Assembly: GCF_000715075.1 (NCBI RefSeq)
Contig: NC_134103.1
Coordinates: 56,388,230 to 56,452,229 of the forward strand
Reading direction: 5' to 3'
Origin: Nicotiana tabacum
Taxonomy: Eukaryota > Streptophyta > Magnoliopsida > Solanales > Solanaceae
Length of the DNA: 64,000 bases
Part shown: piece after piece, positions 23,730-34,026 of the stretch
Position numbering within the stretch: position 1 is the stretch's first letter
Layout: each line of letters opens with the position of its first letter
The notes under the pieces: generated by a model
Database searches by the model: none
What the model was told of the DNA's origin: nothing
Seen by the model: only the letters and a program-made list of their open reading frames with translations
Program-made: the position numbers and the translations under genes

Positions 23730-23741
23730 GCTCTGATACCA
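23730..23741 (-). promoter_or_regulatory. Primer-binding site of element B
   Basis: The minus strand reads TGGTATCAGAGC, an exact complement to the initiator tRNA-Met 3' end. The 5' LTR should follow on the plus strand from 23745, but only its first six bases (TGTCAC) remain before element P. Confidence 0.9.
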
Positions 23742-23750
23742 ACTTGTCAC

Positions 23751-25619
23751 TGTTGCACCTTATTTTGCACGAGTCAAAACAAGATTCAACTTGTGGTTTC
23801 CTTGGTGATGAGAAAAAAGAGTTGTCACCTAATATTTAAGGTATACTAGGGTACCTATTTAATTTCTAAGGTCATTTATTTTATTAGTCTACTAACCGGT
23901 GAGATTGTTGGTAAGGGTTATTGTTCTTCTAAGGGGAAGGTGTTAGGCACCCCTTAAAATCAACCTGAGGAAGCTCCATAGGACTTAGACTAGATGTAAA
24001 GGATTAGTTGTTTATGTTCTGCATAACTAGTGTTGGGGGTATGGCATACTATATATACCTAATTTAAAACTTGATATTTTAAAGAAGGATGTGTAATTTT
24101 TTAAAAGCACATAATCTTGTAAAAGTCTTTAAGATAAAAGTTGAAAGAAATTAAAGTATGGTATATAGTGTTTGTGTCTATAAAATTGTAAGATGGGGCT
24201 AAGCTATAAAAAATTTTGCATTTAAAGAACGGGGCTACTTATGTCACTCTAGTGAAATAAGGGTGTTGTAAGGAAGTGAGTCTAAGAGGTACCTTGGCTT
24301 TCAAATCTCGTTTTTTAATTTAAAGAAAATCGTTGGGAGCCCCCTTTTAACTAGGTCGCGACAGTTTTCTTGATTTTTGTAGAAAAGTGCAATTTAGAAG
24401 ACCAATTCCAGATTCCATTTTCGATTATTGAAAAGAGAAGATTATCATCCTTTGCTAATACTGTTGTGATCCCAGAAGACATAAAAAATGTTAGCAGAAG
24501 CATAGTAGGTTAATAGCATGGGTGATGACGAATTAAGGTTATTGACTACTAATTGTAATGTTTCTTTTAATCCTATGTTCTTTAAGGCTTGCCTAGGTTG
24601 CTTACAAGATTTAAGAAATAACATAAAGCATTTAATCAGATATTATGAGTGTCATATACATGATAAGGATAGTGAAATGTAATAAACCAGCAAAGGGAAA
24701 GGAAGGACTCTGGTTTGGGCCTGAAAAGAGGTAGGCCCAACAAACAGCAGGAACGAGCAGCAGTAAACTTCAGACTTCCAAGTGCACAGGTACAGGACTT
24801 GGGCCTGACTTCTTTTGAGAACTCGGCATGCCCAATGATAACACATGTTCAAACAGAAAGAAAGAAGATCATTAGACATGCTACTCTATGAATTAATCAT
24901 ACATGAAATAAATTGGTTAAGGGCCTAAACAAATTATAACAATAAATAGTAATCTGAATTATGAGAATTATACTAATGTGGTGTCACATATGGCAAAGAG
25001 ATTCACATTGAAAACCTTTCATTGTCATTAAACACTAAACCTAAAGGGAGTAATGAATGTCAATAGATTATATGCTAAGGATAGAATTTCATTCAAGGCC
25101 AAGGCACTCTTTGGATCCCTGACACTTCAAAGTTCCCAAGGGTCTCAAGGCCCAGGGCAGTGCTTGTGTCAGGTAGACTAACCCAACTAGGAACTAAAAT
25201 CTACTCCCAAATACCCCTAACCACTCACACTCATTCTTACCTACATGTTTAAGTGCCAATGAGGCACTTTCAATGTAAATCCCAATATCACAGTGATACC
25301 ATACCACACAAGTATATATACATTTCCCATGATAGTTAACACAAAACGCTATAGACAACCAATCATCCTGATGTAGTCACAATCTAATAGAAGTACATAA
25401 TTCACTATGAATGATAGGTTAGGTATGCACAAAGGAAATCAGCTTCAAACACACATAGAGACAAATACGTTATCAGATTACTGTTAAGGGACCAAACACT
25501 TGAGATCATATATCTTAAGGATAGAAAGAGTATATAGTCCATGTCTACAATAGTTTTTGAGCATAGATACATCTGACTTAACAACTTTCAATCAGACTAA
25601 TCAAAGTTTTATTTTAACT
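23751..25619 (+). repeat. LTR-like sequence P, possibly Tat/Ogre lineage
   Basis: It starts TGTTGCACCTTATTTTGCACG immediately after six bases of LTR B. No coding region is visible. The GGGAAGGTGTTAGGCACCCC motif near 23934-23953 reminds me of Tat/Ogre LTRs, but this is weak recall. The right end is not defined; the sequence runs into tandem repeats from about 25620. Confidence 0.45.
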
Positions 25620-26129
25620 TAGGTCTTGCCTTCTAACACACACAGAGGTTAATAGTTCCAATTGAAACTCCTAAAGAGTTTTAACAAAGATATAGACTAA
25701 CAATTTCAATTAAAATGAGTATTAAGAGATTGCAGATTAGCAACTACAGGTAGAAATTCTGAAGAGTATTAACAGCATTACAGGTTAACCACTACAACAG
25801 ATACTTTCTAAAGAGTGCTAATATAGATACAGGTTAATAACTTCAATTAAAGGCACAGATCAATAACTTCAATTAGGAGGTATAGATTAATGACTTCAAT
25901 TGGAACCTCCAAGAGTATTAACACAGATTCAAACCAGCAACCATAGTTAGAACTTCTACAGGTACTTTGAGAGATACAAACTACAATCAGAAACTTCTAA
26001 GAGTATTAACAAGGTCACAGATTAACAACATAAATTAGAACTTCTAAGAGTGCTAACATGATTGCAAATTAATAGGCTGCAATTAGAACTTCTAAAAGAC
26101 ATTAACAAAGACACAGATTCACAAATTCA
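25620..26129 (+). repeat. Degenerate tandem repeats (about 50-60 bp unit)
   Basis: Variants of ATTAGAACTTCTAAGAGTATT followed by AACA(A)AG...CACAGATTAACAA recur at irregular spacing. The array is cut at 26129 and resumes at 30755 (ATTCAATTAGAACTTCTAAG), so the intervening block is a later insertion. Confidence 0.8.
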
Positions 26130-26587
26130 TGTAAGGCCCTATAAAATTTCACCTAAAACCAGGGGTTTTGTCGTGCCGGGGTAGGGTAATGTATTTGAGG
26201 GTTGTAGAAAATCTTCGCGGTGAGAAAGCTCGCCGCGGTATAGAATTTTTGGGTTGAACATAGCATAGGGGAGTTGAAGAGAAATTGTTTTAGAACATGG
26301 CATTTTTGCGGTCCATTATGTGACCGCAGATCCGACGTAGAGTGAAGCAGAGAAATGGCCCAATTTTGGAGGTTGTTTTGCGGTCAACTATGCGATCGGA
26401 TAATCGTTTCGCGGGTCGCACATCCATCGCAAAACAAGCAGACCAAGCCGCAAACTGGACCAGACCAGCCTAATTTTTGGGACCGTTTCTATGGTCCATT
26501 TTATGGGCCGCAGACCTGATCTGTGATGCACTCTGCGACCGTAGAGTTGAGTTCGGAGGGTCCATTTTCTTATTTTAACTTATTTTG

Positions 26588-26597
26588 TTTTATATAG
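26588..26597 (+). promoter_or_regulatory. TATA-like box in the solo LTR
   Basis: TTTTATATAG lies about 30 bp after the palindromic array and just before GA-rich AGAGAGAAGAGAGAGC. This fits a U3/R promoter, inferred from position and sequence. Confidence 0.4.
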
Positions 26598-27404
26598 CCA
26601 TAAGGGTCATTTTTTAGGGATTATCTAATATTTTAGAGAGAAGAGAGAGCTATTCTAGAGAGAGAAATGGGAGGATTCAAGGATTTCACTACTTAACTCT
26701 AATCAAGCCTTGGAATTTTATCAAGAGGAACTTGCTAGGCTTTCTAAAAGGTAAGAATTTATTCCCCCAATTCTCCAATTTCGGATTTGGGTTGGTTATG
26801 GGTGATGAGAGTAGACTTATCATATGCATGAGCTAATAGGGATTGTGGGGGAAGTTGTTGACCAATCTTGAGTGGTTTTGTTTTTGAATTGGTTGAAGAA
26901 AGGTTGGGTTGTCATTGTAGCAGCTCTTGCCATATTAATTCCTTTAATCGTGCTTGTAATTCTCCCTTCTTCTATAGATTGGCATCGTTAGGAGTATCGG
27001 GACATTATTGTAACACCAGGGAAAGCTCTTTCGAGGTATGAAGGCTAAACTCTTCTTATAGTATCGGAATTCCTATATTCTTACAAAATACCACCGTGTG
27101 TAGTTCAAATTTGAAACACTATTGAGGTGGGATATTCAAGCTAGTAAATTGATTCCTAAATTGCGTAATGCGCCAGAATCCTCATGTGTTAATGATTCTC
27201 TATTTTGACTTAATTATGTTATACCCGTTTTGGGAGGAATATATTGTAAGAAATCAATGTGATTCAATTTCTTATATTTCATGTAATGAAATCATATGAA
27301 CGTATATTTGTAAAGGCCAAAGGTGCCAAAGGGTTTGATTTGAAAGGAAATCTTTTGTACAACTATTTTCGTTTTGAGAATCCAATTTGTGGCACTTGAT
27401 TACA

Positions 27405-27495
27405 CCTCCACCCGCACACACTTGGGTGAGGCGGCGGTGCCGCTTTGTGTAGAGATTGTAGTATTATGATTACACCTCCACCCATACATATTAGG
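27405..27495 (+). repeat. First unit of the 70-bp LTR repeat, cut by the inverted LTR
   Basis: TTACACCTCCACCCGCACACA...GGGTGAGGCGGCGG is the same unit as at 29701-30045. The array is interrupted at 27495 by the inverted LTR and resumes after it. Confidence 0.85.
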
Positions 27496-28184
27496 TGTCA
27501 CGCCCCAACCTCGGGAAGCGTGAGCGACGCTCAACCGAGTGAACCCGGTCGAGCAAGCCTATTAAACCATTCCTACCTGACTCATTCATAATCCAAAAAG
27601 GGATCGCATCACCATTTGTAAAATAGGGGAGAGATCAGTTATATAAATATATAAACATTGCTAGTTCATTTTTCCTTATATACATTATGTCATAGTTAAG
27701 TTCCCAAAATACAACTCAATCCAACGACCACTCCAACATATATACATGACCCACATAAATGTCTACGGAGCCTCTAAGAGTACAAAGAGCAACATGAGAA
27801 TGCCGGCAACAAGGCCCCGGCTATACCTCAAAATATGAAAACATAAACAAAAGAAGGACTACGTGACCCCTGGGAGAAATGGGGCTCACTAAGACTGTTG
27901 TGAGTAGAGAAAGAGAGCACCACTATCTGCGATAGAACCACCTACATCTATTCAAAGATGTAGCGCTCCCGGTAAAAGGGACGTTAGTACTATCGAATAG
28001 TACTAATATGTAAGGCAAACACCAATCTTAGTAGAATGAACAGTGAAACAAAGAGAAGGCAGACATAATAATCAATAAGAGCTTCATAGAAATACAAAGA
28101 AAACACCAAGTAAGGGTCACATAAGTTCCAATTCAATCTTTCCATCTTTTTAGATTAATAATCTTTAGTGCCAAAGCCACAACT

Positions 28185-28375
28185 CACAATGCCACCGTGT
28201 TTTTTACACGGAGTCCGATCTCGACCCGACCGGCTAAGCCATCTCAAGTGAGACATATCCATATCCACAATGTAAATCAATAATTCCAACACAAATGCCA
28301 CCATGTGTACAGCATGGCATCCGATCTCGGTCAGATCGGCTAAGCCATCTCACTTGAGATATAACCTCTTTCAAT
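28185..28375 (-). repeat. Two copies of a roughly 120-bp unit in the inverted LTR
   Basis: Each has ATGCCACC(G/A)TGT, ...CCGATCTCG..., CGGCTAAGCCATCTCA and TGAGA(C/T)AT. Three related copies sit at 43945-44215 in the LTR of element M. They occupy the place held by the 70-bp repeat in other LTRs of this family. Confidence 0.8.
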
Positions 28376-29189
28376 TGTTCACTAAATTCACATTTCTTTC
28401 CCATCTTTTGTTACATGGCACAAACAGCTTCATTTATTAAATTGTCCTTGGCACTTGGAAACATTTTACAATTCAAGTCTTTTCCCTTTTTATCCGTTCA
28501 AATAACATCATCACATAAGGCATTGCACACATAAGGGAAGGAGCTTGGAAACAACATAATTACGTTCTCAAATAGCATGATGACATGGTAACCATCTAAA
28601 ATAATTAAGGAACATGAATCTTTCAATCCAACACACTAAGGCAAACAATTCTAGTATGATCAAGTTAGAACTTACACCCATCATTCGGACACCAGGAATT
28701 CGATTCAAGGAAGAAGAGATTTAGCCATACCTACCTCAATTGCACTTCTTTAGACTCTACAATTATCCGGACCCCTTAGCAACCTCAATCTATTTTAGCA
28801 AAATACAAATTGAACCCAAAATTAGGAAAACGTTCATGGTTCTAGCTCACTATTCCCCCACACTCTTTATCACGCATGCATGCAAGATAAACCAACCTCA
28901 TACCCATGAAGTATCACCCTAGTACCCCATTATAGCCATGTTTGAAATTAAGGGCTGGGGTGATGAAGCCTTACCTTTTAGGATGAAGAATTTGGTGCTC
29001 TACTTGAATATTTCCAAAGCTTTGAGTGATGGTTGAAGATCAATTTGATGAAAAATTAGTCCCTCCCTCGAGAACCCTCTCTCTCACTCTAGCAATATCA
29101 GAAATGAGCTTCAAAATAGACTAAATGGGTGTTTTAATGGAATGGGGGTCGGATTTTAAATTAAGAAAAATAATGCCACGACATAGGTC

Positions 29190-29211
29190 TGCGGTCGCAT
29201 ATGCGACCGCA
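29190..29211. repeat. Perfect 22-bp palindrome
   Basis: Centred on GCGGTCGCATATGCGACCGC (29191-29210) with one more matching base on each side. It is part of the palindromic array of the inverted LTR. A one-mismatch relative lies at 45249-45276. Confidence 0.95.
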
Positions 29212-29700
29212 TAATGGTTATGCGGTCCTCAAAGTGACCGCAGAAATGGCCCTCAGGGGCCTAAACTTTTAGCTCAGGTATGTGACCAGTATGGGGTCCG
29301 TATACTTGTTCTGTGGTCGCATAATGCACCGCAGAACTCCATACGCAGAAACACAAGAGAAAATTATGTGACCGATATGCTGTCCGCATATCGATTATGC
29401 AATCCGCATATCAATTATGCAGTCGCATAATCGGCCGCAAAACTGACCTCAAATTTGCCAAACTTACTGCTTCACTCTGCAGCCATTATGCGATCCGCAG
29501 AGTGATTATGCGGCCGCATAATGGGCCGCAGAAATGCTTTCTTTTGCGAAATATTTTCCTCTAAGTCCGTAGGGTACTGTTCAGTCCAAAAAGTCCAAAA
29601 CGTCCGAAGAATTTCTACTATAGTAACGTAGGAATCTATCTTGGCACCACGAAACCCCGAGTTTTTGGTTAATTTTTTTTTGTTTTTTTTATTTTTACGT

Positions 29701-30045
29701 GTCCTCGCATTGGGGTAAGGAGGCGGGGTCGCTTTGTGTAGAGAATGTGGTATTATGATTACACCTCCACCCGCACTCATAGGGGTAAGGCGGCAGGGCC
29801 GCTTTGTGTAGAGATTGTGGTATTATGATTACACCTCCACCCGCACACATTAGGGTGAGGCGGCGGGGCCGCATTGTGTAGAGATTGTGGTATTCTGATT
29901 ACAGCTATACCCGCACACATTGGGGTGAGGCGGCGGGGATACTTTGTGTTGAGATTGTGGCATTGTGATTACACCTTCACCCGCACACATTGGGGTGAGG
30001 CGGTAGGGCCGCTTTGTGTAGAGATTGTGATATTGTGGTATAGGA
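29701..30045 (+). repeat. 70-bp tandem repeat, about 5 copies
   Basis: The motif GGGGT(A/G)AGGCGG recurs at 29711, 29781, 29851, 29921 and 29991 with an exact 70-bp period. Each unit has GATTACACCTCCACCCGCACA and TTTGTGTAGAGATTGTGG. Confidence 0.95.
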
Positions 30046-30754
30046 TGTTATAGAGGATCCCTAACTTGAAATTTATAAATGTTATTGAAAGCTTTAAATG
30101 AATTTGTTGTGGTTTTAATGGCTATTTAAATTCTTTTATTGCTTCTATGATTCGTGACATCCATGTTGTACTTCTAATCCTTGAAGGGGGTGTTTGGTTT
30201 TCATACTAGTACTATTCGTCATGTACTAACATCCCTTTTGCCGGGGGCACTGTATCTTTAATAGATGCAGGTGGTTCCACAGCAAGCGGCTTTGATCAGT
30301 GATAGCAGTGCACCCTCTTACCAGCTAACTTGGTGAGCCCCACTTCATTTCGGGGTCGTATATCTTTTGTTCCTCGTGTATTATGTTTTGAGGTATAGTC
30401 GGTGCCTTGTTGCCGGCACTATCATAGTACTCTTTTGTATCTATTAGAGGCTTCGTAGACTTAGTGCGGGTTGTATGTTGGTGTCGGGAACGTCAAACTA
30501 GTAATGTTGTTTTTGTATCATATGTTTCCACTTCTAAACTATGAATGTGTAATGTTATATTTTGGGAAATCTTGAATGAAGTTCTAACGGTAATGAAATT
30601 TGGATTATTTATGTAACCATTTCATTGCCTAAGTAATGAAAGATATCCTCTCTTTATTCACGAGTGAGTTTGGGTGGAAGGCATTGTACATGCTTGCTTG
30701 ACCGGTTTATCTTGATTGAGTGTCGGTCTCGCTCCCCGAGGTAGAGGCGTGACA

Positions 30755-31195
30755 ATTCAATTAGAACTTCTAAGAGTAACAACAGAATATCATGCTATCA
30801 ATCCTGCTTTACTTTAAAGGCAATGGCATAATCACTTCTTTCTAAGAGTTTTTAACTTCACACTAATCTTATTGAGAACAAAGCATGTTGTTATATTCAA
30901 GTAGTAGCAACAAGAGATTCACTTAGAGTTCATAAGCTATGTCTTGTTCATTCATGTAAGCTTGGTAAAATTCTAAGGACAACATATGCATGGTTATGGA
31001 AGGCAAGCAGAGGCATTGAAGAATAAGATGAATGCAGGATCACAGGAATACACAGAGGACCTTTAACATGGGTCATATTATGAAAGTGTTATCATCATCA
31101 AGCTAACAATGTCACCACATGAATTTCCAAAGGGTAGAGGTATCATTATATTAAGGGTATCTATTAAGTAGGTATGGTATGGGGTTTCAAAGATC
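30755..31195 (+). other. Continuation of P after the solo LTR, no gene seen
   Basis: The first part continues the degenerate repeats of 25620-26129. The remainder is AT-rich with no coding signal. Recognisable pol of element O begins abruptly at about 31196. Confidence 0.6.
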
Positions 31196-31800
31196 AGTTC
31201 TATTTGTAAGAAAGAAGGATGGGTCGCTAAGGAGGTTTATTGACTATCGGCAGCTCAACAAGGTTATAAATAAAAAATAAGTACCCACTGCCAAGGATAG
31301 AATATTTGTTTGACCAATTGTAGGGTGCTAAGTATTTCTCCAAGATTGATTTAAGATCCGGGTATCACCAATTGAAGATCAGGGAGCAGGATATTCTGAG
31401 AATAGCTTTAATTACCCGGTATGGGCACTTTGAATTTTTGGTAATGTCTTTTGGGCTAACAAATGCCCCGGCAGCTTTCATGGACCTTATGAAATGAGTA
31501 TTCGAGCCTTTTCTTGACTCTTTTTTAATAGTGTTCATTGACGATATTCTGGTATATTCACAAGGTTGAGAGGACCATGCCGATCATCCCAGGACAGTTC
31601 TACAGACTCTATATCAACACAAGTTGTATGCAATGTTTTTGAAATGTGAATTTTGGCTTGAATCTATTACATTCTTGTGTCATGTCGTCTCCAGAGAAGG
31701 AATTAAGGTCTATCCTCAGAAGCTTTCAGCGGTGAGGAATTGGCCTAGACCTACTACCCCAATAGATATTTGTAGTTTCTTAGGTTAGCTTGCCTCTCCG
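31196..31800 (+). pseudogene. Element O: reverse transcriptase, 5'-truncated and frameshifted
   Basis: Pol similarity starts at [10 protein letters not shown] and continues [10 protein letters not shown]. The palm includes FIDDILVYS with FIDD at 31534-31545, followed by a stop. ESITFLCHVVSREGIKV-like sequence follows. Numerous frameshifts are present. Gag, protease and the first part of RT are absent, as are the 5' LTR and primer-binding site. Confidence 0.88.
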
Positions 31801-32160
31801 TTGACTAAATTGACGCAGAAGGCAGTTAAGTTCCAATGGTCAGGTGCTTGTGAAAGGAGCTTTCAGGAGCTGAAATTGAGGTTGACTACGGCACCAGTGT
31901 TGACCCTACCAGAGGGTACAAATGGGTTTGTGGTATACTGTGCTACTTCAAGAATCAGACTTGGGTGTGTATTAATGCAACATGCCAATGTGATAGCTTA
32001 TTCTTCTAGGCAACTCAAGAATTATGAAAAGAACTATCTAACACATGATATAGATCTTGCGGCGATTGTGTTTGCATTGAAAATTTGGTGTCATTATCTG
32101 TATGGGGTCCATGTGGATATATTCATGGACCACAAGAGCCTTCAATACATTTTCAAATAG
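31801..32160 (+). pseudogene. Element O: RT connection and RNase H
   Basis: An open stretch of 119 codons: [21 protein letters not shown], then [30 protein letters not shown] and [15 protein letters not shown]. The first RNase H acidic residue (usually CDAS) is Ala, so activity would be lost. It ends in TAG where relatives have Gln. Confidence 0.88.
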
Positions 32161-33375
32161 AAGGAGTTGAATTTGAGGCAGAGAAGGTGGCTTGAATTAC
32201 TCAAGGATTACGACATCGATATTCTGTATCATCATCCCGGGAAGGCTAATGTTGTAGCAGATGCTCTTAGCCAGAAATCTATGGGTAGTTTGGCTCGCTT
32301 GGAGGCATATCAAAGGTCGTTGGCCAAGGAGGTTCATCGGTTGGCTAGTTTGGGAGTTCGTCTTGTGGATCCTAATGAAGGAGGAGTGATTATGCAAAAT
32401 AGGGCTGAATCATCGCTTGTTGTGGAAGTCAAGGAAAAGCAATACAATGACCTGTTGTATTCCATGCACCCAAGCTCCACAAAGATGTATTATAATCTTA
32501 AGGAAGTCTACTGGTGGAATGATATGAAGAGGAATGTAGTGGACTTTGTGGCAAGATGTCCAAATTGTCAACAAGTGAAGGTCGAACACCAAAGGCCCGG
32601 TGTGTTGGCACAGAACATAGAAATTCTGATGTGGAAATAGGAGATGATCAATATGGAGTTTGTGGTAGGACTACCTCGCACTCCTCGCAAGTTCGAATCG
32701 ATTTGGGTAATTGTGGATCGACTCACGAAATCAACACACTTCTTACCTGGTAAGGCTACCGACATAGGAGAACAATATGCTCAGTTATATATCATGGAAA
32801 ACGTCAGGTTGCATGGCACTCCAGTTTCTATTATCTCATATCGAGGGGCACAGTTCATGGCTAATTTTTGGAAAATGTTTCAGCAAGGTTTGGGCACTCA
32901 GGTGAATCTTAGTACAACTTTTCACCCTTAGACTGGCGGGGAGGCTGAGCGGACTATTCAGACGCTTGAGGATATGTTGTGAGCTTGTGTTGTTAACTTC
33001 AGGGGTAGCTGGGATGATCATTTGCCGCTCATAGAGTTTGCCTACAACAACAGTTATCGTGCTAGCATTTAGATTGCACCGTTCAAGGCTTTATATGGTA
33101 GGAGATGTAGATCTCCTATTGGGTGGTTTGAGATTGGGGAAGTATAATTGATAGGGCTGGACCTCGTGCACCAGGCTATGGAGAAGGTTAAGATCATTAC
33201 AGAATGGTTAAAAACTACTCAGAGTCATCAAAAGTCCTATTCGGATGTGCGTCGTAGGGATTTGGAGTTCAAAGAAGATGATTGGGTATTCTTGAAGGTT
33301 TCCCCTATGAAGGGTGTAATGCGGTTTGGTAAGAAAGGGAAATTGAGTTTGAGGTATGTCGGACCATAGAGAATC
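32161..33375 (+). pseudogene. Element O: integrase (broken)
   Basis: The tether region ([21 protein letters not shown]) leads to the zinc domain with ARCPNCQQVKVEHQRP at about 32550-32600. The core has MEFVVGLPRT (the first Asp is Glu), IISYRGAQF (the second Asp is Tyr) and GGEAERTIQTLE (Glu kept). Stops at 32638, 32929, near 32981, 33070 and 33147 interrupt it. The C-terminal module KKGKLSLRYVGP ends in a stop at 33367. Confidence 0.88.
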
Positions 33376-33693
33376 ACTCAGAGGATTGGTCAGATGGCTT
33401 ATAGGCTAGAACTACCTCCAGAGATGTCTTTAGTACACCTGGTGTTTCATGTATCCATGTTGAAGAAGGTGGTTGGAGATTCGTCACTCATTTTTCTGAT
33501 TGAGACTACTGAGGTTAATGAAGAATTGACTTATGAAGAAATTCCAGTTTTCATTCTTGATAGGCAAGTCTGTAAGCTGAGAAATAAAGAAATTGCCTCC
33601 GTGAAAGTGCTATGGCGGAATCAGCAGGTTGAGGAGGCCACCTGGGAGGCCGAGGAAGAAATGAAGAAGAAATACCCTCATTTGTTTGAATAG
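33376..33693 (+). pseudogene. Element O: integrase tail and chromodomain
   Basis: About 100 codons are open, with LELPPEMSLVHLVFHVSMLKK, then TYEEIPVFILDRQVCKLR, ASVKVLWRNQQVEEATWEAE and EEMKKKYPHLFE before the stop. This is the same chromodomain as in elements C and M, and the best kept one in the window. Confidence 0.88.
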
Positions 33694-34008
33694 TCATGTA
33701 TTTATAAAGTATCATTTGTACAGTTGATGTTAAGGGTGTTCCCTTTTGTGATATACTGCTTGTGAGGCCATGGTTGCTGTTGTTTTTATGTTATGATACG
33801 TCATTGGTTTATGTACATATTGTTTGGATTGGTTTATGGGATTCTCTGACAGGTGGATAGGCCCAGTTACAGGGGAAATGATGTCAAAAATTTTGGAAAT
33901 TTTAGGGACTTAGTCAAAAATTGAGAGTCTTGGTGTGTGTTATAGTAGCTGAGTCACATTGGTTGCTAATGGTGAATTTTGACCATCATTAGAGGAGGAA
34001 TGATGCTA
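33694..34008 (+). other. 3' untranslated region of element O
   Basis: Non-coding, about 315 bp, with GGTGGATAGGCCCAG and GTCAAAAATTTTGG(A)AATTTTAG. The same segment lies reversed in element M (45717-46055) and partly in C. Confidence 0.75.
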
Positions 34009-34020
34009 AGTGGGGGAGGA
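34009..34020 (+). promoter_or_regulatory. Polypurine tract of element O
   Basis: AGTGGGGGAGGA directly precedes the LTR start TGTAAG, the expected primer site for plus-strand DNA synthesis. Confidence 0.9.
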
Positions 34021-34026
34021 TGTAAG
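34021..34026 (+). repeat. First six bases of element O's 3' LTR
   Basis: TGTAAG, the LTR terminus, is followed at once by another element. The LTR resumes at 39821 with GCCCCGTGAAATATTTACC. Bases 34022-34026 (GTAAG) are repeated at 39816-39820 as target duplication. Confidence 0.92.

Larger units (their letters stand above)
27496..29705 (-). repeat. Inverted LTR nested in the solo LTR
   Basis: It starts TGTCACGCCCCAACCTCGG and reaches a degraded end near 29705 (ACCCCGAGTTTTTGG...TTTTTACGTGTCCT), where relatives end TTACGGGTCCTTACA. The terminal TACA and any right-hand duplication appear lost; TTAGG (27491-27495) is the left flank. Its own repeat module at 28185-28375 is a different, roughly 120-bp unit. 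A perfect 22-bp palindrome is at 29190-29211. Confidence 0.8.
26130..30754 (+). mobile_element. Solo LTR (TGTAAG family) with a second, inverted LTR inside
   Basis: It starts TGTAAGGCCCTATAAAATTT and ends GAGGCGTGACA. Perfect 5-bp duplications ATTCA flank it (26125-26129 and 30755-30759), and no internal region or primer-binding site is present. The LTR proper is about 2.4 kb; the rest is an inverted copy at 27496-29705. An array of palindromes is at 26290-26560, a TATA-like box at 26588-26597 and the conserved ACGTCCCTTTT-type box at 30225-30255. Confidence 0.9.

Noticed and set aside
29701..30045. CRISPR-like regular repeats
   Set aside because: The whole 70-bp period is repeated with no unique spacers, and the context is a plant LTR. 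These are ordinary tandem repeats.
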